From Ceratothoa steindachneri (Eukaryota > Arthropoda > Malacostraca > Isopoda > Cymothoidae), in contig OZ018335.1 in assembly GCA_963969495.1 (NCBI GenBank), forward strand, positions 86,224,354 through 86,288,353: a DNA stretch of 64,000 nucleotides, read 5' to 3'. Below, piece by piece: positions 1-10,749 of the stretch; the stretch's first letter is position 1; every line of letters begins with the position of its first letter. A program made the position numbers and the translations under genes. The notes beneath the pieces are model-generated. The model worked only from the letters and a program-made list of their open reading frames with translations. It did no database searches and was not told the DNA's origin.

Positions 1-1325
1 TACGATGGTGAAAACCTTTTGAAGGGCTAGGAAGGTAGTTGAGTGCCTCCTCTCTTAATGAGAGATATATCTTCTTTTTATTCTTTACGCTTTCGATTCT
101 TAACTCATCGTGGCTTTCGATAGTCTTTTAGCCATGTATCTTATTTACCCTGATGAGGAAATATTTAATCCTAGTACCTTACCTTCTCTATGACATCGAG
201 ATAAATGTTCTTCTACTTCGATATCTGCTGTTTTCTTGAGATTAAGACTATTTTGATCTTTTTTTCTGGATGTTCTTATGTTGCAGTCCCTTTCGAAATG
301 GTTGATTTTTCTGATCTCGATGGCTGTCGTCCTTGCAGGAAATTCCTTATTACTTTATTGACCGATTCAGTCAGCGAGTGGGATATTTAAGCATTTTAGG
401 TGGTGGCATGTCCATTGTAAAGATTGAATACAGCGTGGAGATGAGGTGAGTCTAGTATCCAATACAAATTCGGGACTTTAAATTCATAAACACCATCATA
501 TCCTCTTCTTTCTGTTAGATAGACACAGAGAATTGTTTCCAGGTTGTTGTTAATCTAGTGTTTTAGAACTTATGTTACATGCCTTGCACGCAAATTTTGT
601 TACATGCTTTTTGTAATCTCTCAGGACCAGATCGATGCAACTTCTTTCATTCACTTCATCTTCCCCATGACTGTTCCGAATATATTATATCGCTGTAATC
701 TTTAGATATGACGAACATAGGGGTGAATACCGAAGAAGATAAGAAACAATATTTTAAAATCTGAAAAATAAAAGAATAAATTACTCAGTGTATAATTCCT
801 AAATGATAACAAGAGGCTCTATTTTAATAAATACTATCTAAGATTTATTCAAGAAAATCAAGGATCACTTTAATTACAACCTGATATCTGTCCTGCGGGT
901 GGAATATTAGCAACCCTCAAATGGTCATCTCTTGCATTTTGACCCATGGATCAGGTGACGCTGGTAAAGGGGGCAAAAAGTTGAGGGAAAACGGATAAAA
1001 CCTATCGGAATAGGAGGGTATAGAGTAACCATCTGGAAATGGTTAAAGGAAAAAGAGGAATAAAAATTAAGTGTCTAATATAAGAAAGAAATAATAATAA
1101 TATAAGCAATGTAGTCGTCTAATATAGGGTGTCTTAGCATATTTATTTCGATATAATGGTCAATGTAGCCTCCACCGGAAGCTAACGGTCTAGAAAGTAT
1201 GGCTTTTGCTGTTGGATTGAGCCAAGTTTTTTGACAACAACCGCTTCATTTCATGCCTGTAGGTAAGACAATATGATGCACCAGCCGAAATAGGATCTCT
1301 CCCTCGAAAAGCTCTTGGTTATTGT

Positions 1326-1327
<2 letters not shown>
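1..1327. other. AT-rich region, no gene recognised
   Basis: No reading frame above about 60 codons and no protein family that I recognise on either strand. It is ordinary A+T-rich non-coding sequence ending at an (AT)n tract. Confidence 0.5.

Positions 1328-1403
<76 letters not shown>
1328..1403. repeat. (AT)n microsatellite
   Basis: About 38 uninterrupted TA dinucleotides. The apparent minus-strand frame running through it encodes only alternating Ile-Tyr and is an artefact of the repeat. Confidence 0.97.
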
Positions 1404-1406
<3 letters not shown>

Positions 1407-1424
1407 TTAGGGCTTCTCCTATGG

Positions 1425-1535
1425 AGCTTCAATTTAATTTGAAGTATGAACGAAAGGAGGTATAAAGGAAAAGTCATTTCATTTTCTTGATACAACGTTT
1501 CGGGTGAACTTTTCACCAATCTTCGGGTACTGGCA
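1425..1535 (-). other. Possible tail motif of a Penelope-like element
   Basis: Read on the minus strand, the segment carries a CCGAAG-like box, a short stem (GGTGAA / TTCACC) and then CGAAACGTTG. That arrangement resembles the 3'-terminal region of Penelope-like retroelements. No coding remnant is attached and the (AT)n tract begins directly downstream. The assignment rests on motif similarity only. Confidence 0.3.
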
Positions 1536-2735
1536 ATACAATTCGTGGAAAACAATTTAAGATAGAGTTAAACAGATAATCAAAATGATGAATGTATGGA
1601 AAGTATTTAATGTTTATTAAGGAGGGGATAGCGATAAATTTACAGGTAATTAATATTTTTGGATTATTATGTTACGAGTAAAAAATTAACGATTGGGGAA
1701 ACACAGGAAACACAGGAGGATAAACCAACCTTAAACAATCAGCCATTAGAGGATAACTGGGGAAAAAGGGCGAGGAGCGTAAGAAGAAAGAGAAGGTTAG
1801 GGGTTTGGTATTATTTTTCTTTAGAATAGAAGTAGTGGGTGAGAAGAAGAATCGGAATTTAAGGAAGGAGAAAGGTATTTAATATACATGGATTCAAGAA
1901 TCCTTAATGATATGGGATCAGGGGTAGCTTTTTAAGATTTTAAAATCGTCCGTTGTGATTTCAGTTTTACACTTAAAATGGGGAGAAATATAGATATAAA
2001 GGGTGGCTCTGATTCATTTATTGGCACGGCTTATTCCACTGATGTGTCGATAAATTGCTGCCTTCCTGCCTGTCGTTTAACCCTATCAGAGTTTGCTCTA
2101 CTCAAAAGGGTCCACCGCTCACACGGGTACTAACCCAGCCCGGGCTAAGCTTCGGCCTGTACCGAGTAAGCCGCCCGGTTCAGATATGGCTTCCCTCCTG
2201 GATGAGAATCTATGGAGGCTCAACTTTCCTAACCGACACGCCTTAATAAGGTGGATAGAGAAGCAAAGATATTCGTCTTTAGTCAGGTCTAGGTCCAGTT
2301 AAGGACTGTAGAGTCTTTTATCAGTTGAATGATCTCGGTCTTATTTCTGAATAATAGGTTAAGGTTTTCTGGGGTTGAACACTTCTCTTCGCAAATAAGT
2401 AAGAATAATTCAACTGCCCCCCGGTAGTCATTTAGATAATGGATTTCAGCCGTGTTTATGTGCAAACACTTTGAAAGTTATTAACTTTGTAAATCTATCG
2501 TGGTGGCGCTGATTGGCCAATTTGTTAACGCTAAGGTCTGTTATCTCTAAAATGAACATACAGTACAGTAAGTATGATGATTAAATGTATTTCCACCCTG
2601 ATTGGTTGAATTTTGTAGCATTATGAGTAGATTAAATTACTTTATATAGGTGTACTTTTGTGGAAGAAAAGGTGTCATTACTGTTTGCCATTTCTAGTCT
2701 TAAACCAGCTATTTACCAAGAAATAAAGAATCCAG

Positions 2736-2736
<1 letters not shown>
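1536..2736. other. Non-coding region, nothing recognised
   Basis: Short frames only. The part around 2080-2230 is more G+C-rich than its surroundings and may be a fragment of some repeat, but I cannot assign it. Confidence 0.4.

Positions 2737-2811
<75 letters not shown>
2737..2811. repeat. (AT)n microsatellite
   Basis: Roughly 37 TA dinucleotides in a row. It lies next to the truncated end of the Tc1-like relic at 2830-3180. Confidence 0.97.
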
Positions 2812-2813
<2 letters not shown>

Positions 2814-2829
2814 CTTTATCCTAAGGAAG

Positions 2830-3180
2830 CTCGTTGGAAGTTAGACTGGCAATTCACTGTGCAGTAACCTCCTATTTACTGTTATTCAAGAAAGACTAAT
2901 GCTATCTGCTAACAGCTCGCTTGCAATCTTGCTACAAAATTTTCTTTTGTCCTTAATAACCATTTGTTTTATTTTCCTGTCTGTTCTTGGTGTTGTTTTC
3001 TTCTTGCGGCCACATTTCCCATCCCATGCTTAATCCAAATTAAGACCGTTTTCAATTTTTTATTTAAATTGCTTACTATTTGAGAAGAGACTCTCAATTC
3101 CTTTGCTATATTTTTCTATTTTAGCGTACTATCACTTAATCAAACTTTGATCTGCCTAATTTTTGCAGGTCGCAAGACAC
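2830..3180 (-). pseudogene. Tc1-like transposase relic (DNA-binding domain only)
   Basis: Minus-strand translation, across two or three frames, gives the paired-type DNA-binding region of a Tc1-family transposase. A first helix-turn-helix reads IAKELRVSSQIVSN. A basic linker follows (GRKKKTTPRTDRKIKQMV), then a second helix-turn-helix with KIASELLA and, after a frame change, TVNRRLLHSEL. In the family these helices bind the terminal inverted repeats. The DDE catalytic half that should follow is absent, and an (AT)n tract lies there instead. At least two frameshifts rule out function. I found no inverted repeats, so element ends are unknown. Confidence 0.62.
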
Positions 3181-3605
3181 TGACTTTACCAATAGCTGTT
3201 CACTTTCATTCTATCTTTTACACTGTAAAAAAACCGGTCACGATTATCCCAGGCAAGCAAAATACCCATTAGTTGAATTACTAGGTTAGTAATAGCAAAA
3301 GAGAATAGCTCACACACCCTAACCTTCACAATTCTGAATTGTAAGTGAGGCACAAGAATAACAGTTCCCGCAGTGGGCAAAACTGAATCGGTGTTGCCTT
3401 CTTTTATTTCAAATTTTGGACATAAAATAGAGCAAAACATTCTCATATTTAGTCTCCCAAAGTGTACAATAGTTATTTCACACTTATATGATAAAATAAC
3501 CTCATTATTTTCTCATTAAATTGTTTTAAGTTACTTTTTACCAGAAAAAATAACGAATTTTAAGAAATTCATAAAAATTTGATCAGTACTATTTCCTTTC
3601 CTGAA

Positions 3606-3875
3606 TGCAAATTTTGTTGAAGACCATTGTCTATTTTGCATTAATTGATTTCCTTTGGCAACTTTCTCTTATTTTAACTATCTTTTTTATTCCATCTTGT
3701 AGACGGTGGGTCAATTGTCTAGAATTCATCTCTTTTTTAAATGAATGTGTTTGGTAAAAACCAAAATAAATTGCTAAGCTTTCGATCTTATTCGATCATC
3801 TTCGGAGCGTTTTGATATATTCTTGCCTCCTTTACCTATGTAATGAGTAGATTGAGGATCTGACAGAGTAAAAGA
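3606..3875 (-). repeat. Inverted arm (PLE terminal repeat), left copy
   Basis: The reverse complement of this arm matches 5785-6000, apart from an insertion of about 46 bp near 3688-3733 and a smaller one near 3820-3830. A shared core contains CGCTCCGAAGATGATCGAA, a CGAAAGCTT box and an ATTTATTTTG stretch. It corresponds to the 3' pseudo-LTR of the minus-strand PLE piece. Confidence 0.75.
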
Positions 3876-3959
3876 AAACGATTTATAAGGGCTATTTATT
3901 TCGCTAAGGTTGAACGTAACCTGAGAGTGAGTAAATGGGCCACTGCGGTGAGTGAAATT

Positions 3960-5260
3960 TTAAAATAATTTTAATGTGCGATTCCAGCTTGTCGCTTGAC
4001 TGTTGATGTCAGGCATATCTTCATTAATTAATATGGCTTCTAAGATGGTCAACCCTGCTTTGTTAACCTCTTTGCTATTAAAAATGGTGTTATCAACGAG
4101 CATATATCTCGTTAGGTTAATATTATGGACAGTCTCCATATGATTTTTAGGCCCTCCGCTTTGTAGATGCATAGTTAATTTTCTCGAAAGGGTAGTCGTT
4201 GTCATGCCAATATATTTTGAGTTATTATAAAGCTTACAGTCTTTATTGAGGCAGATGAACTCGTAAACCATGTTGGTTGACTTGAGATTCAAGAAGTTTA
4301 GGCAGATGTTGTTTTTCATCGGGAGATTGCCTGCTTTTGTTGTTTTATAAGAAATGATGAGATGGATTTTATTCGTTTGATTTTTAACCTTGATGTTACG
4401 GTTAATAATCTCCTTGATGTTTTTTTTTCATTTATTTTATAGGCCACGAACATCTGATTTCTGTAATACACTTTGATGTTGTTGACTTCTTCATGATTAC
4501 TTTCAGTTTTATCCGCATGCTTGCAATGTTTATTTAAAAATGCTTGGAGTTGATTGTCAATCATGCTGTTTGATAAACCGTTGTTCACGAGTGTTTGTTT
4601 TACTTGTGCTATCTCTTGGTGGAAAAGTTCCCACGTAAAGCAGCATTTATAAGCTCGGCGGATGTATGAGCCGATTACGCTTATTGTATACCTTTCTCAG
4701 CATTAAGGCATCTTTCCATGTCCGTACTTTTGTTATGTACTTTAGTGATGTAGCTGCCATTGATGTTTTGAACCTCAACGTCTAAAAAGGGGAGTTTATT
4801 GTCCATGCTCAATTCATAAGTGAATTTTAATGCTGGTTGATGTTTATCAGATGTTCTTCGTTTTGGACGTTGATGTATATGTCATCTTCGTATCGGCAAT
4901 ATACACGTGTGTGGCTTATTCTCCATATAGTTCAATAATCTCTCCTCAAGTTGACCCATGTAATAGTTGACGAAAGTCTGTCCTAAGGGTGACCTCATAG
5001 CCACTCCATCCACTTGCATGTATAGGTTACCGTCCAGTGTCTTGAACGGCGCCTCTGATGTGCATGAATGTAACCTGCTCCTTAAGATGTTTTGGTCAAG
5101 ATTTGAGGAGACATTGTAGGATGGTGGTACACGTTTCTTTATAATGATGTCGATGGTCTGAGCTATAGGCACCATTAAATTTAAACGCATGGAAAAAGAT
5201 CCAACAGAAAACTTAAAAAATAAAAGAAATGAACAAATAACTAAAGCTAATGCACTCATC
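3960..5260 (-). pseudogene. Penelope-like ORF, RT C-terminal half plus GIY-YIG endonuclease
   Basis: The frame is broken at about 4880, 4590 and 4316. In order it shows: MQVDGVAMRSPLGQTF near 5030-4980, matching the conserved PLE block usually reading VDGVAMGSPLGP; a catalytic box reading YEDD near 4890, where most relatives have YVDD; the FTYELSMDNKLPFLDVEV block near 4830-4770; the linker with NNIKVYYRNQM near 4480-4450; and a GIY-YIG nuclease domain with KYIGMTTTTLSRKL near 4230-4180 and a conserved E in LEAILINE near 4030. PLE proteins copy their RNA at a nick made by the GIY-YIG domain. This copy is dead through frameshifts and stops. Confidence 0.85.
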
Positions 5261-5590
5261 AGAGGACTTCACTTCCAAAAGATCATCGGTGACTACACAC
5301 CAGGATATCTGTATGACACTTTAAAAATTCATAAACCGTCTAACCCATTGAGGCCTATCATCTCTTAAGTCACGACTCTTACGTAATGTTTAGCTAAAAC
5401 TCTAAATGCATTAATAAAACCGTACATCCCTTCGAAATATAGCATAAATTCCACGGAGGAATTCATCGATATATTCCAATCTACAAGCCTGGCTGGACTA
5501 ATATCATCCCTTGACTTAGAAATCCTGTTTACGAACGTGCCTATCGCTCAGACCATTGACATCATTATAAAAAACGTATATTTGATAAAC
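5174..5590 (+). pseudogene. Penelope-like ORF, RT N-terminal part
   Basis: Plus-strand translation runs from FKRMEKDPTENLKNKR through GDYTPGYLYDTLKIHKP and NPLRPIIS, the classic first reverse-transcriptase block of PLEs. It then passes a stop at about 5368 and continues to LISSLDLEILFTNVPIAQTI, the first catalytic aspartate region. Coding similarity ends near 5590, where the minus-strand partner takes over in inverted orientation. The remainder up to 5785 shows no recognisable coding sequence. Confidence 0.8.
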
Positions 5591-5784
5591 TTAAAATCAC
5601 ATCAAAAAGCAAAAAAAATCCAAAAAGGTGCGCGTTAGCCAGGCAAACTTGTACAAATCATTATTATCCTCATCTCATCATTCATCCTGCACTCATTATC
5701 ATCTTATCAACACATACTCTTTGCACAATATTTTCTATCTATCATATCATCTTCTCTACATTCTAACTTTATACTATCTTGAAT

Positions 5785-6000
5785 CTTCTTTCACTCTGTC
5801 AAAACCTCACTCCCCTTATTACATCGGTAAACATATCAAAACGCTCCGAAGATGATCGAATATGATCGAAAGCTTAGCAATTTATTTTGTTTTTTACAAA
5901 ACACATTCATTTAAAAAAAGAGATAGTTATAAGAAGAGAAAGTAACAAATGAAATTAATTAAAGCAAAATACACAATTGTCTTCAAAAAAATTTGCATAT
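5785..6000 (+). repeat. Inverted arm (PLE terminal repeat), right copy
   Basis: Matches the reverse complement of 3606-3875, including CGCTCCGAAGATGATCGAA, the CGAAAGCTT box and the ATGAATGTGTTT stretch. The two arms can pair over roughly 170-200 bp. This gives the composite an inverted-repeat appearance that a naive search could mistake for a DNA transposon. Confidence 0.75.
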
Positions 6001-6169
6001 ATATATTGATCATTAGCGACAACTAATTTTGTATGAATAATTTTCTTTTCAATTCTCTTGATTTGTTGTATATTCCCCTTCTCTTCTTGAGCCAACCTGT
6101 GGTAGAAGAAAAGGCGATATACGACCAATCTAGAGGAATGAAAAGAAAATTATAATTAATACAAAATTA

Positions 6170-7099
6170 CGATGGGCGGTTAATAAGTTATGCAATTCGG
6201 ATATAAGGAAACGAGATATGAGGAAAAGTGTTTTAGTATTTTTCAATATAACTACCTTCGACTTCAATGCACTTGCGCCACTTGTCCCTGAGGCTTTGAA
6301 TTCCCGCCAACCAGAAATCTCACAACTGCTGTTCAATCCAGTCCTGGACGGCGAGCTGGACATCTTCATCGTCCCAAAACCGGCGTCCATGCAGTGCAGC
6401 CTTGAGCTGGCGGAATAAAAAGTAGCCGCTAGGGGCCAGATCTGGACTGCAGAGGGGATGGTTAAGCTCCTCGAATCCGCATTCGCGCAGGGCAGCTTGT
6501 GTAACTCTGGCCTTGTGGACTTTGATAGCGATGAAGTCGATCATGGGGCGTGAGGTTTCTAGGGACCCAAGGGCGGAGACCTTGGCCATGGTCAAATTGT
6601 CGTGGATGATGTTGATAACACTTCCATATGATATTCCAAGTTCTCGCTCGATTTCTTCGATCTTCACCCGTCGATTTTCAAGAATCATCCTCTCCACACG
6701 GGACACATTGTCCTCGTTGGTCACGTCTGACGGGCATCCTGGACGGTGTCATCTTCAAAGGACTCACAACCATGACGAAACTCCCTATTCCAGAAAGCAA
6801 TCGCGGCATAGGAAGGGGCAGTGTTGGTGTACAGTGCAACCATGCGTACATGGATCTCTTTTACATTCTTGCCTTCCTTGGTCAAAAATTTGATCACTGC
6901 AGGGTGCTCAACCTTCTCCATTGTTGAAAAATTTGTGAGTGACGATCTGTTATCAGCTACTGCTTCTTAAATAGACGAGGCAGGAGCGTGCAACTGCAGG
7001 TCCTGACTTGTCATAACTTGTCCTAACACCCCCACAAGGAGCCATCCCCTTTCCTCTGTTTTGCCCTACCGATTCGCAGAACTTATTGACCTCCCCTTT
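6170..7099 (-). mobile_element. Mariner transposon, internally deleted copy
   Basis: The ends are inverted repeats containing GGCGGTTAATAAGTT (left) and, as reverse complement, GGAGGTCAATAAGTT (right). Each is flanked by TA (6168-6169 and 7100-7101), the canonical target duplication of Tc1/mariner. At about 930 bp it is some 350 bp shorter than an ordinary mariner. The right 100 bp match the mariner beginning at 63630 closely, so both belong to one family. Confidence 0.9.
6320..6921 (-). pseudogene. Mariner transposase, internally deleted and frameshifted
   Basis: The start MEKVEHPAVIKFLTKEGKNVKEIH at 6921 is typical of mariner transposases, whose first helix-turn-helix binds the inverted repeat. 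A frameshift near 6721 follows, then a second helix-turn-helix (VKIEEIERELGISYGSVINI). The protein then jumps to the end of the catalytic domain (HKARVTQAALRECGFEELNH, then SPDLAPSGYFLF). The first two catalytic aspartates lie in the missing segment and only the third-aspartate region (SPDLAPS) remains. It cannot be active, but its intact ends could still be mobilised by a full-length relative. Confidence 0.88.
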
Positions 7100-7101
7100 T
7101 A

Positions 7102-8640
7102 GATCTCCCTGAATTTTAAAGAACGTGAGGTTTCTAGGGGCGAGGGCATCTTCGAATCTTTTACCACAGGTTGAGCTGAAAAGTTAGGGGAGACCCGTGG
7201 ACACTGGCCAATGAGGATGGAGCATAATTTAATAGAGGCTGCTACTACCTCTTCCCAATTACTGAAGTAAACACAATTGATGTAGTACTTAACTATGGGG
7301 AACCGATTGGCGCACCTCAAGTAGTCGTGCACGACGGCGAATTTATTATGGTCCTGGGCTACTGGGGGAAGCAGCTTGTCCGACCTACCTATGCAGGACC
7401 CCTGTTGCACCTATTATCTCTCACAAAAGTGGAGATATGGCAGCCATTAATCCTTCCAGATTCGAACTTAAGGCCTCGAGGGGTATTCTTATAAAACAAG
7501 AAGTTTACCTGGTGGCCGCCGGGACTTGAGGTTCTCGGGGAAGGAGAAGATTTCGTTGGCGTTGACGGAGGGGCAGACGTGGCACAGATCTGGTGTACCT
7601 GATGAGAAGAGTTATTCCTGAACTGAGAGTTCAGGGAACAGTTCGTTTTTACGTGGCACTCTAAACCACAGGACAAACAAATGATGAGTCTCCTTGGGAA
7701 AGATGACGTAGGGGGGCCCTGAAGAGAACGGTTTTATATACCACTGTTCGGACGAAAGGAGTTGTTTCGGCTTTGACGGCCCAGTTACCATGGCAAACTT
7801 GCTTCCATTTTGCAGGAACAATTTACCTTTGTTTGGCTTAGGGTTTGAAGAAAGGGAGCCCATTTTCTTTCCTTCGTTCGGATAAAAGTTGTGGCTTGCT
7901 GAATATATGTCGGCGTCTTCTCTACACTCATTTAATATGAAGCACCGCCGGTTTTTTAACAAAGATTTGATTTCAGCCGGAAGTGCAGCCAACAACTAGT
8001 ATTTTAAGAATAAGGCGACGAGGTCCTCGTAGTCCTGAAAAATTTTAGAAGCATCAAGCCAAAACTTGAGTTAACGCAGGAAAGTGTACTCAAACTGACG
8101 GTAAGTTTGGCCTGACTAAAGGAGGGTATGTTGAATTTGGATCGGTCAAAGTCTGGGGTGATGCTTTATGCCGCCAATAACTCCGGTTTTATCGTCGAAT
8201 AATGAATTCTTGCCTCCCAGGGGGGTGATATGAATATATCTCGGAGTTGGAAATATAGCAATGGCAACAATTGAGCTACTCCAGGTGCCTCGATAACCAA
8301 ATGGTTGATTTTTAAGATTTTCTTGAAGTGGATTAAGAAGGCTCGAAATCCCAGCTTTTCTTGCAAATCAGAAGCTTAACAGACGCTGTAAGGGGAGATT
8401 TGGACCTCGAGCTCAAAGACAGCATCTTGTGCGTGATCCTACTCATTTCATTTTCATGAAGGCGGATTCTTTCCCTTTCTTTTCCCTCGGTCCTTTCTTC
8501 CGCTTGGATACAAGCTATGAGGTCCTTGCCACTAAGCCCAAGCAACTCTCCTTGCAACTTAAACGTGTTAAATAATGAGGACGTTTTATTTCGTTCCACC
8601 AACTTTCAGGGAAAAAGACCCACAAAAAGAGGGAATTATC
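7102..8640 (-). pseudogene. gag and protease remnant of gypsy relic
   Basis: Recognisable blocks in minus-strand order: gag start region (LQGELLGLSGKDLIACIQAE) near 8560-8490; capsid-like block (FLIHFKKILKINHLVIEAPG) near 8340-8280; LPAEIKSLLKNRRCFILNEC near 7980-7920; the basic linker; HQVNFLFYKN near 7500; and a protease-region block in which the DTG-like triplet is degraded to RDN. Then comes ANRFPIVKYYINCVYF near 7310-7260. Each block has a counterpart in the 33756-35250 region. Many frameshifts are present. The mature gag would form the capsid and the protease would cut it. Confidence 0.75.
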
Positions 8641-9090
8641 TAGACGCACAGCGAAAGTGCTGGTAGGCTGTGTTGGCCAAGGATTTTTAACTAAAAAAAA
8701 AAAAAGACAGCGATAATTATTTCGCACGACCTGAATTCTTAATTATGTATACTCGAAAGATTCAATCCGGAATTTCGCGAGAGCCTGTGTTGCCCAATAC
8801 GCAACCAAGAAAATGACAAACACAATAAAAAAGAAGAAATAATATTAACTTTAAAATACGGCAGGCGTTTTATGAGGCTTGAAAAGAGTTAAAATTTCAC
8901 ACACTCACAAACTTCAATACAAAATACACACAAAAAAGGGAAAATGGGAAAGAGGGAAGGTCTTTTCTACACTTTCTAAAACAAGAGCCGTTAATATACA
9001 AGAATAACACACTATAGAATCTGTCACAGGTCTAAAGGAAATGAGATCAGATACTGTGGGTTGCCGTAAAATCCTTACACCAGAAAATAA

Positions 9091-10179
9091 TGTCGTAGAG
9101 TTGAGCGTCAATGCTAGCCGATGATTGAATCTGCGGTGACGCAGGAAGAAAGCAAGCCAGAAATTGGAATATTTATCCCAGTGCTAGGGTTGAATAATCC
9201 AAATAGAGTGCGGTTGGCCTGAATAATCAATTATTAAAGGGTCTGGGTTCAGAGACCCTGATTGTACAAAAATAACTTAACTATATACAAAGAAAATGTT
9301 ATTAGCAAAAAGCAAATAAGCGACAATAAATAAGATGAGACCCGGGTTAACAAACGGAGGGGTGGGATACAAATGACTCGACGGGAACAAGAGTCCGAGA
9401 GTGGATTTACCGTGATTGCTTCCAGGGAAATGAGGAGAGTGGAATTGACAGGGAGACTCACGTAAAACCTAATTGACTGGATGCTTTGGATACGACGAGT
9501 AAGCGGGGTGCTGAAAAGTTCCATTTGCAAAATTTCTTTTTCTTTAACATCTCTGAGAAATGAACGAGGGAGTAGTCTAGTTGAGAACGAAGTCGATCCT
9601 CAACTGATAGAGGCCTGTTTGTGTCTATCGTTTGTCGGGTGAGAATTTGGCTTTAGGTAGGAGTGAGGCCGGGTAGAGAGGTGACGCGTTGCGTTCGTAG
9701 CAGGAAGCGGTTGGAAGGCGGGGCAGGGCATACGAGACTATACGTGGCTGCTAACCAAGACTGGGCTGTATGGTATTAGTTTCTCATAGCTTTTTCTGAA
9801 GTTTTTATAGTGCCTCGGCGAAATCTGGTCGCCAAAGCGGCCCAAATGGGGGGAAGAGATCTCATTAGATTTGTCACGCCAGGGAGTCAGGAGGGAATAA
9901 TTTCGGCGAGCATGACAGGCTCGCGCCTAAGTCATAGATGCCGTAGGTCTGGCGCCGTTCAGGTGAAGAGAGGGAGAAAGAATGAGAACCCAATATGAAT
10001 CATTGCGGTCACGCGAAATCTTCGCTCCTCCCTTAAGACTATTTGGGCGTGGAGTTGCATCTTTCTCTGGCGCGACGGGTAGACGTTGGGTTCTAGAAGG
10101 GAAGAGGCGTAACCTTCTCTCTGTTTCATAATCCTATTTTTTTATTTTTTTACTCCTTTAATAGGGACTAGGTATCACA
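9091..10179 (-). repeat. Probable 5' LTR of the minus-strand gypsy relic
   Basis: On the minus strand it begins TGTGATACC and ends CTCTACGACA. The other gypsy LTRs in this window begin TGTGATAGAAC and end TTCTACGACA. A TATA-like box (ACTATAAAAAC) lies near 9815-9805, and a G+C-rich upstream part would be U3. Immediately downstream is TTATTTTCTGGTGTAAGG, resembling the primer-binding region of the 32-kb element. The interior lacks the ~80-bp tandem array of the other LTRs, so it is a related but distinct subfamily. Confidence 0.55.
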
Positions 10180-10543
10180 CGTCACTTTCCGTTTTGTGGA
10201 TTTTTCTTTTTGCCATTAGTACCACCACTGCTGGTTGAGTTAATCATTTTTGAAAACTATTTTTTGTCATTTGTTTTCTTTAATCGCATTGAAGGCTTTA
10301 AATTATACCTATGCCAACCTTGTTATCTTTCTTTTTATTCTATAGTATTAGTTATTGGTTTGGGACCCTTCGTCTTTTTTGTCTTGCTTTATTTATTTGT
10401 TTTCGTTTTTTATAGTTAATCTTTGGTGGGCTTTTGCATCGCTTTATATATTGTTTTCGTTCACTAGTTACTTCTTATTTTCCCCTTGATATTCCTTTCT
10501 TTGCGTTAGGTGTAATTTCCGTTTGTGTTTTCAAGGGAGTAAT
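10180..10543. other. T-rich non-coding region
   Basis: Strongly T-rich on the plus strand. The only frame (10210-10419) encodes a low-complexity run of Phe, Leu and Val and resembles no family I know. Confidence 0.45.
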
Positions 10544-10749
10544 TTATTCTACTTGTAAATAGAGCCTTGCTGGTGACGCACTCTTATTTTTTCGAGGATT
10601 TTTAATGTCGTTTTCCACTGTCGAGTGAATTATTTCTTCTATTCTCTCCCGGGTCTTTCTCCCTAGCCTCTGGACTTCTATATTCGAAAGCTTCAATCCT
10701 GCTCTTGCCTGCAGTTTTTTCTGCCGAATATGGTCCATCCTGCGGGCGC

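Larger units (their letters stand above)
3606..6000. mobile_element. Penelope-like element, head-to-head inverted composite
   Basis: Two pieces of the same Penelope-like retroelement point away from each other. The minus-strand piece (about 5175 down to 3606) carries the second half of the reverse transcriptase, the GIY-YIG endonuclease and a 3' tail. The plus-strand piece (from about 5174) carries the first half of the reverse transcriptase, followed after a gap by a second, inverted copy of the tail. The pieces overlap by about 40 bp of the same coding segment, around the PIAQTIDIII motif, at 5132-5173 and 5535-5577. PLEs are known to occur with direct or inverted terminal repeats and with 5'-truncated inverted partners. 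Confidence 0.8.
7102..10179 (-). mobile_element. Gypsy-type LTR element relic (5' LTR, gag, protease; rest lost)
   Basis: Minus-strand order is a putative 5' LTR (10179-9091), leader, gag and protease-linker, after which the element stops at the mariner insertion site. The coding parts are clearly homologous to the better preserved element at 32068-38210. No RT, RNase H, integrase or 3' LTR is present. Sequence beyond the mariner does not continue the gypsy element, so the loss preceded or accompanied the mariner arrival. Confidence 0.75.

Noticed and set aside
1325..1555. 76-codon minus-strand frame rich in Tyr-Ile
   Set aside because: Most of it is the translated (AT)n tract; the rest has no recognisable family.
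5834..5885. Possible hammerhead ribozyme in the PLE arm
   Set aside because: PLE terminal repeats can carry hammerheads, but the required CUGAUGA core is not present here; only GATGATCGAA-like boxes are seen.
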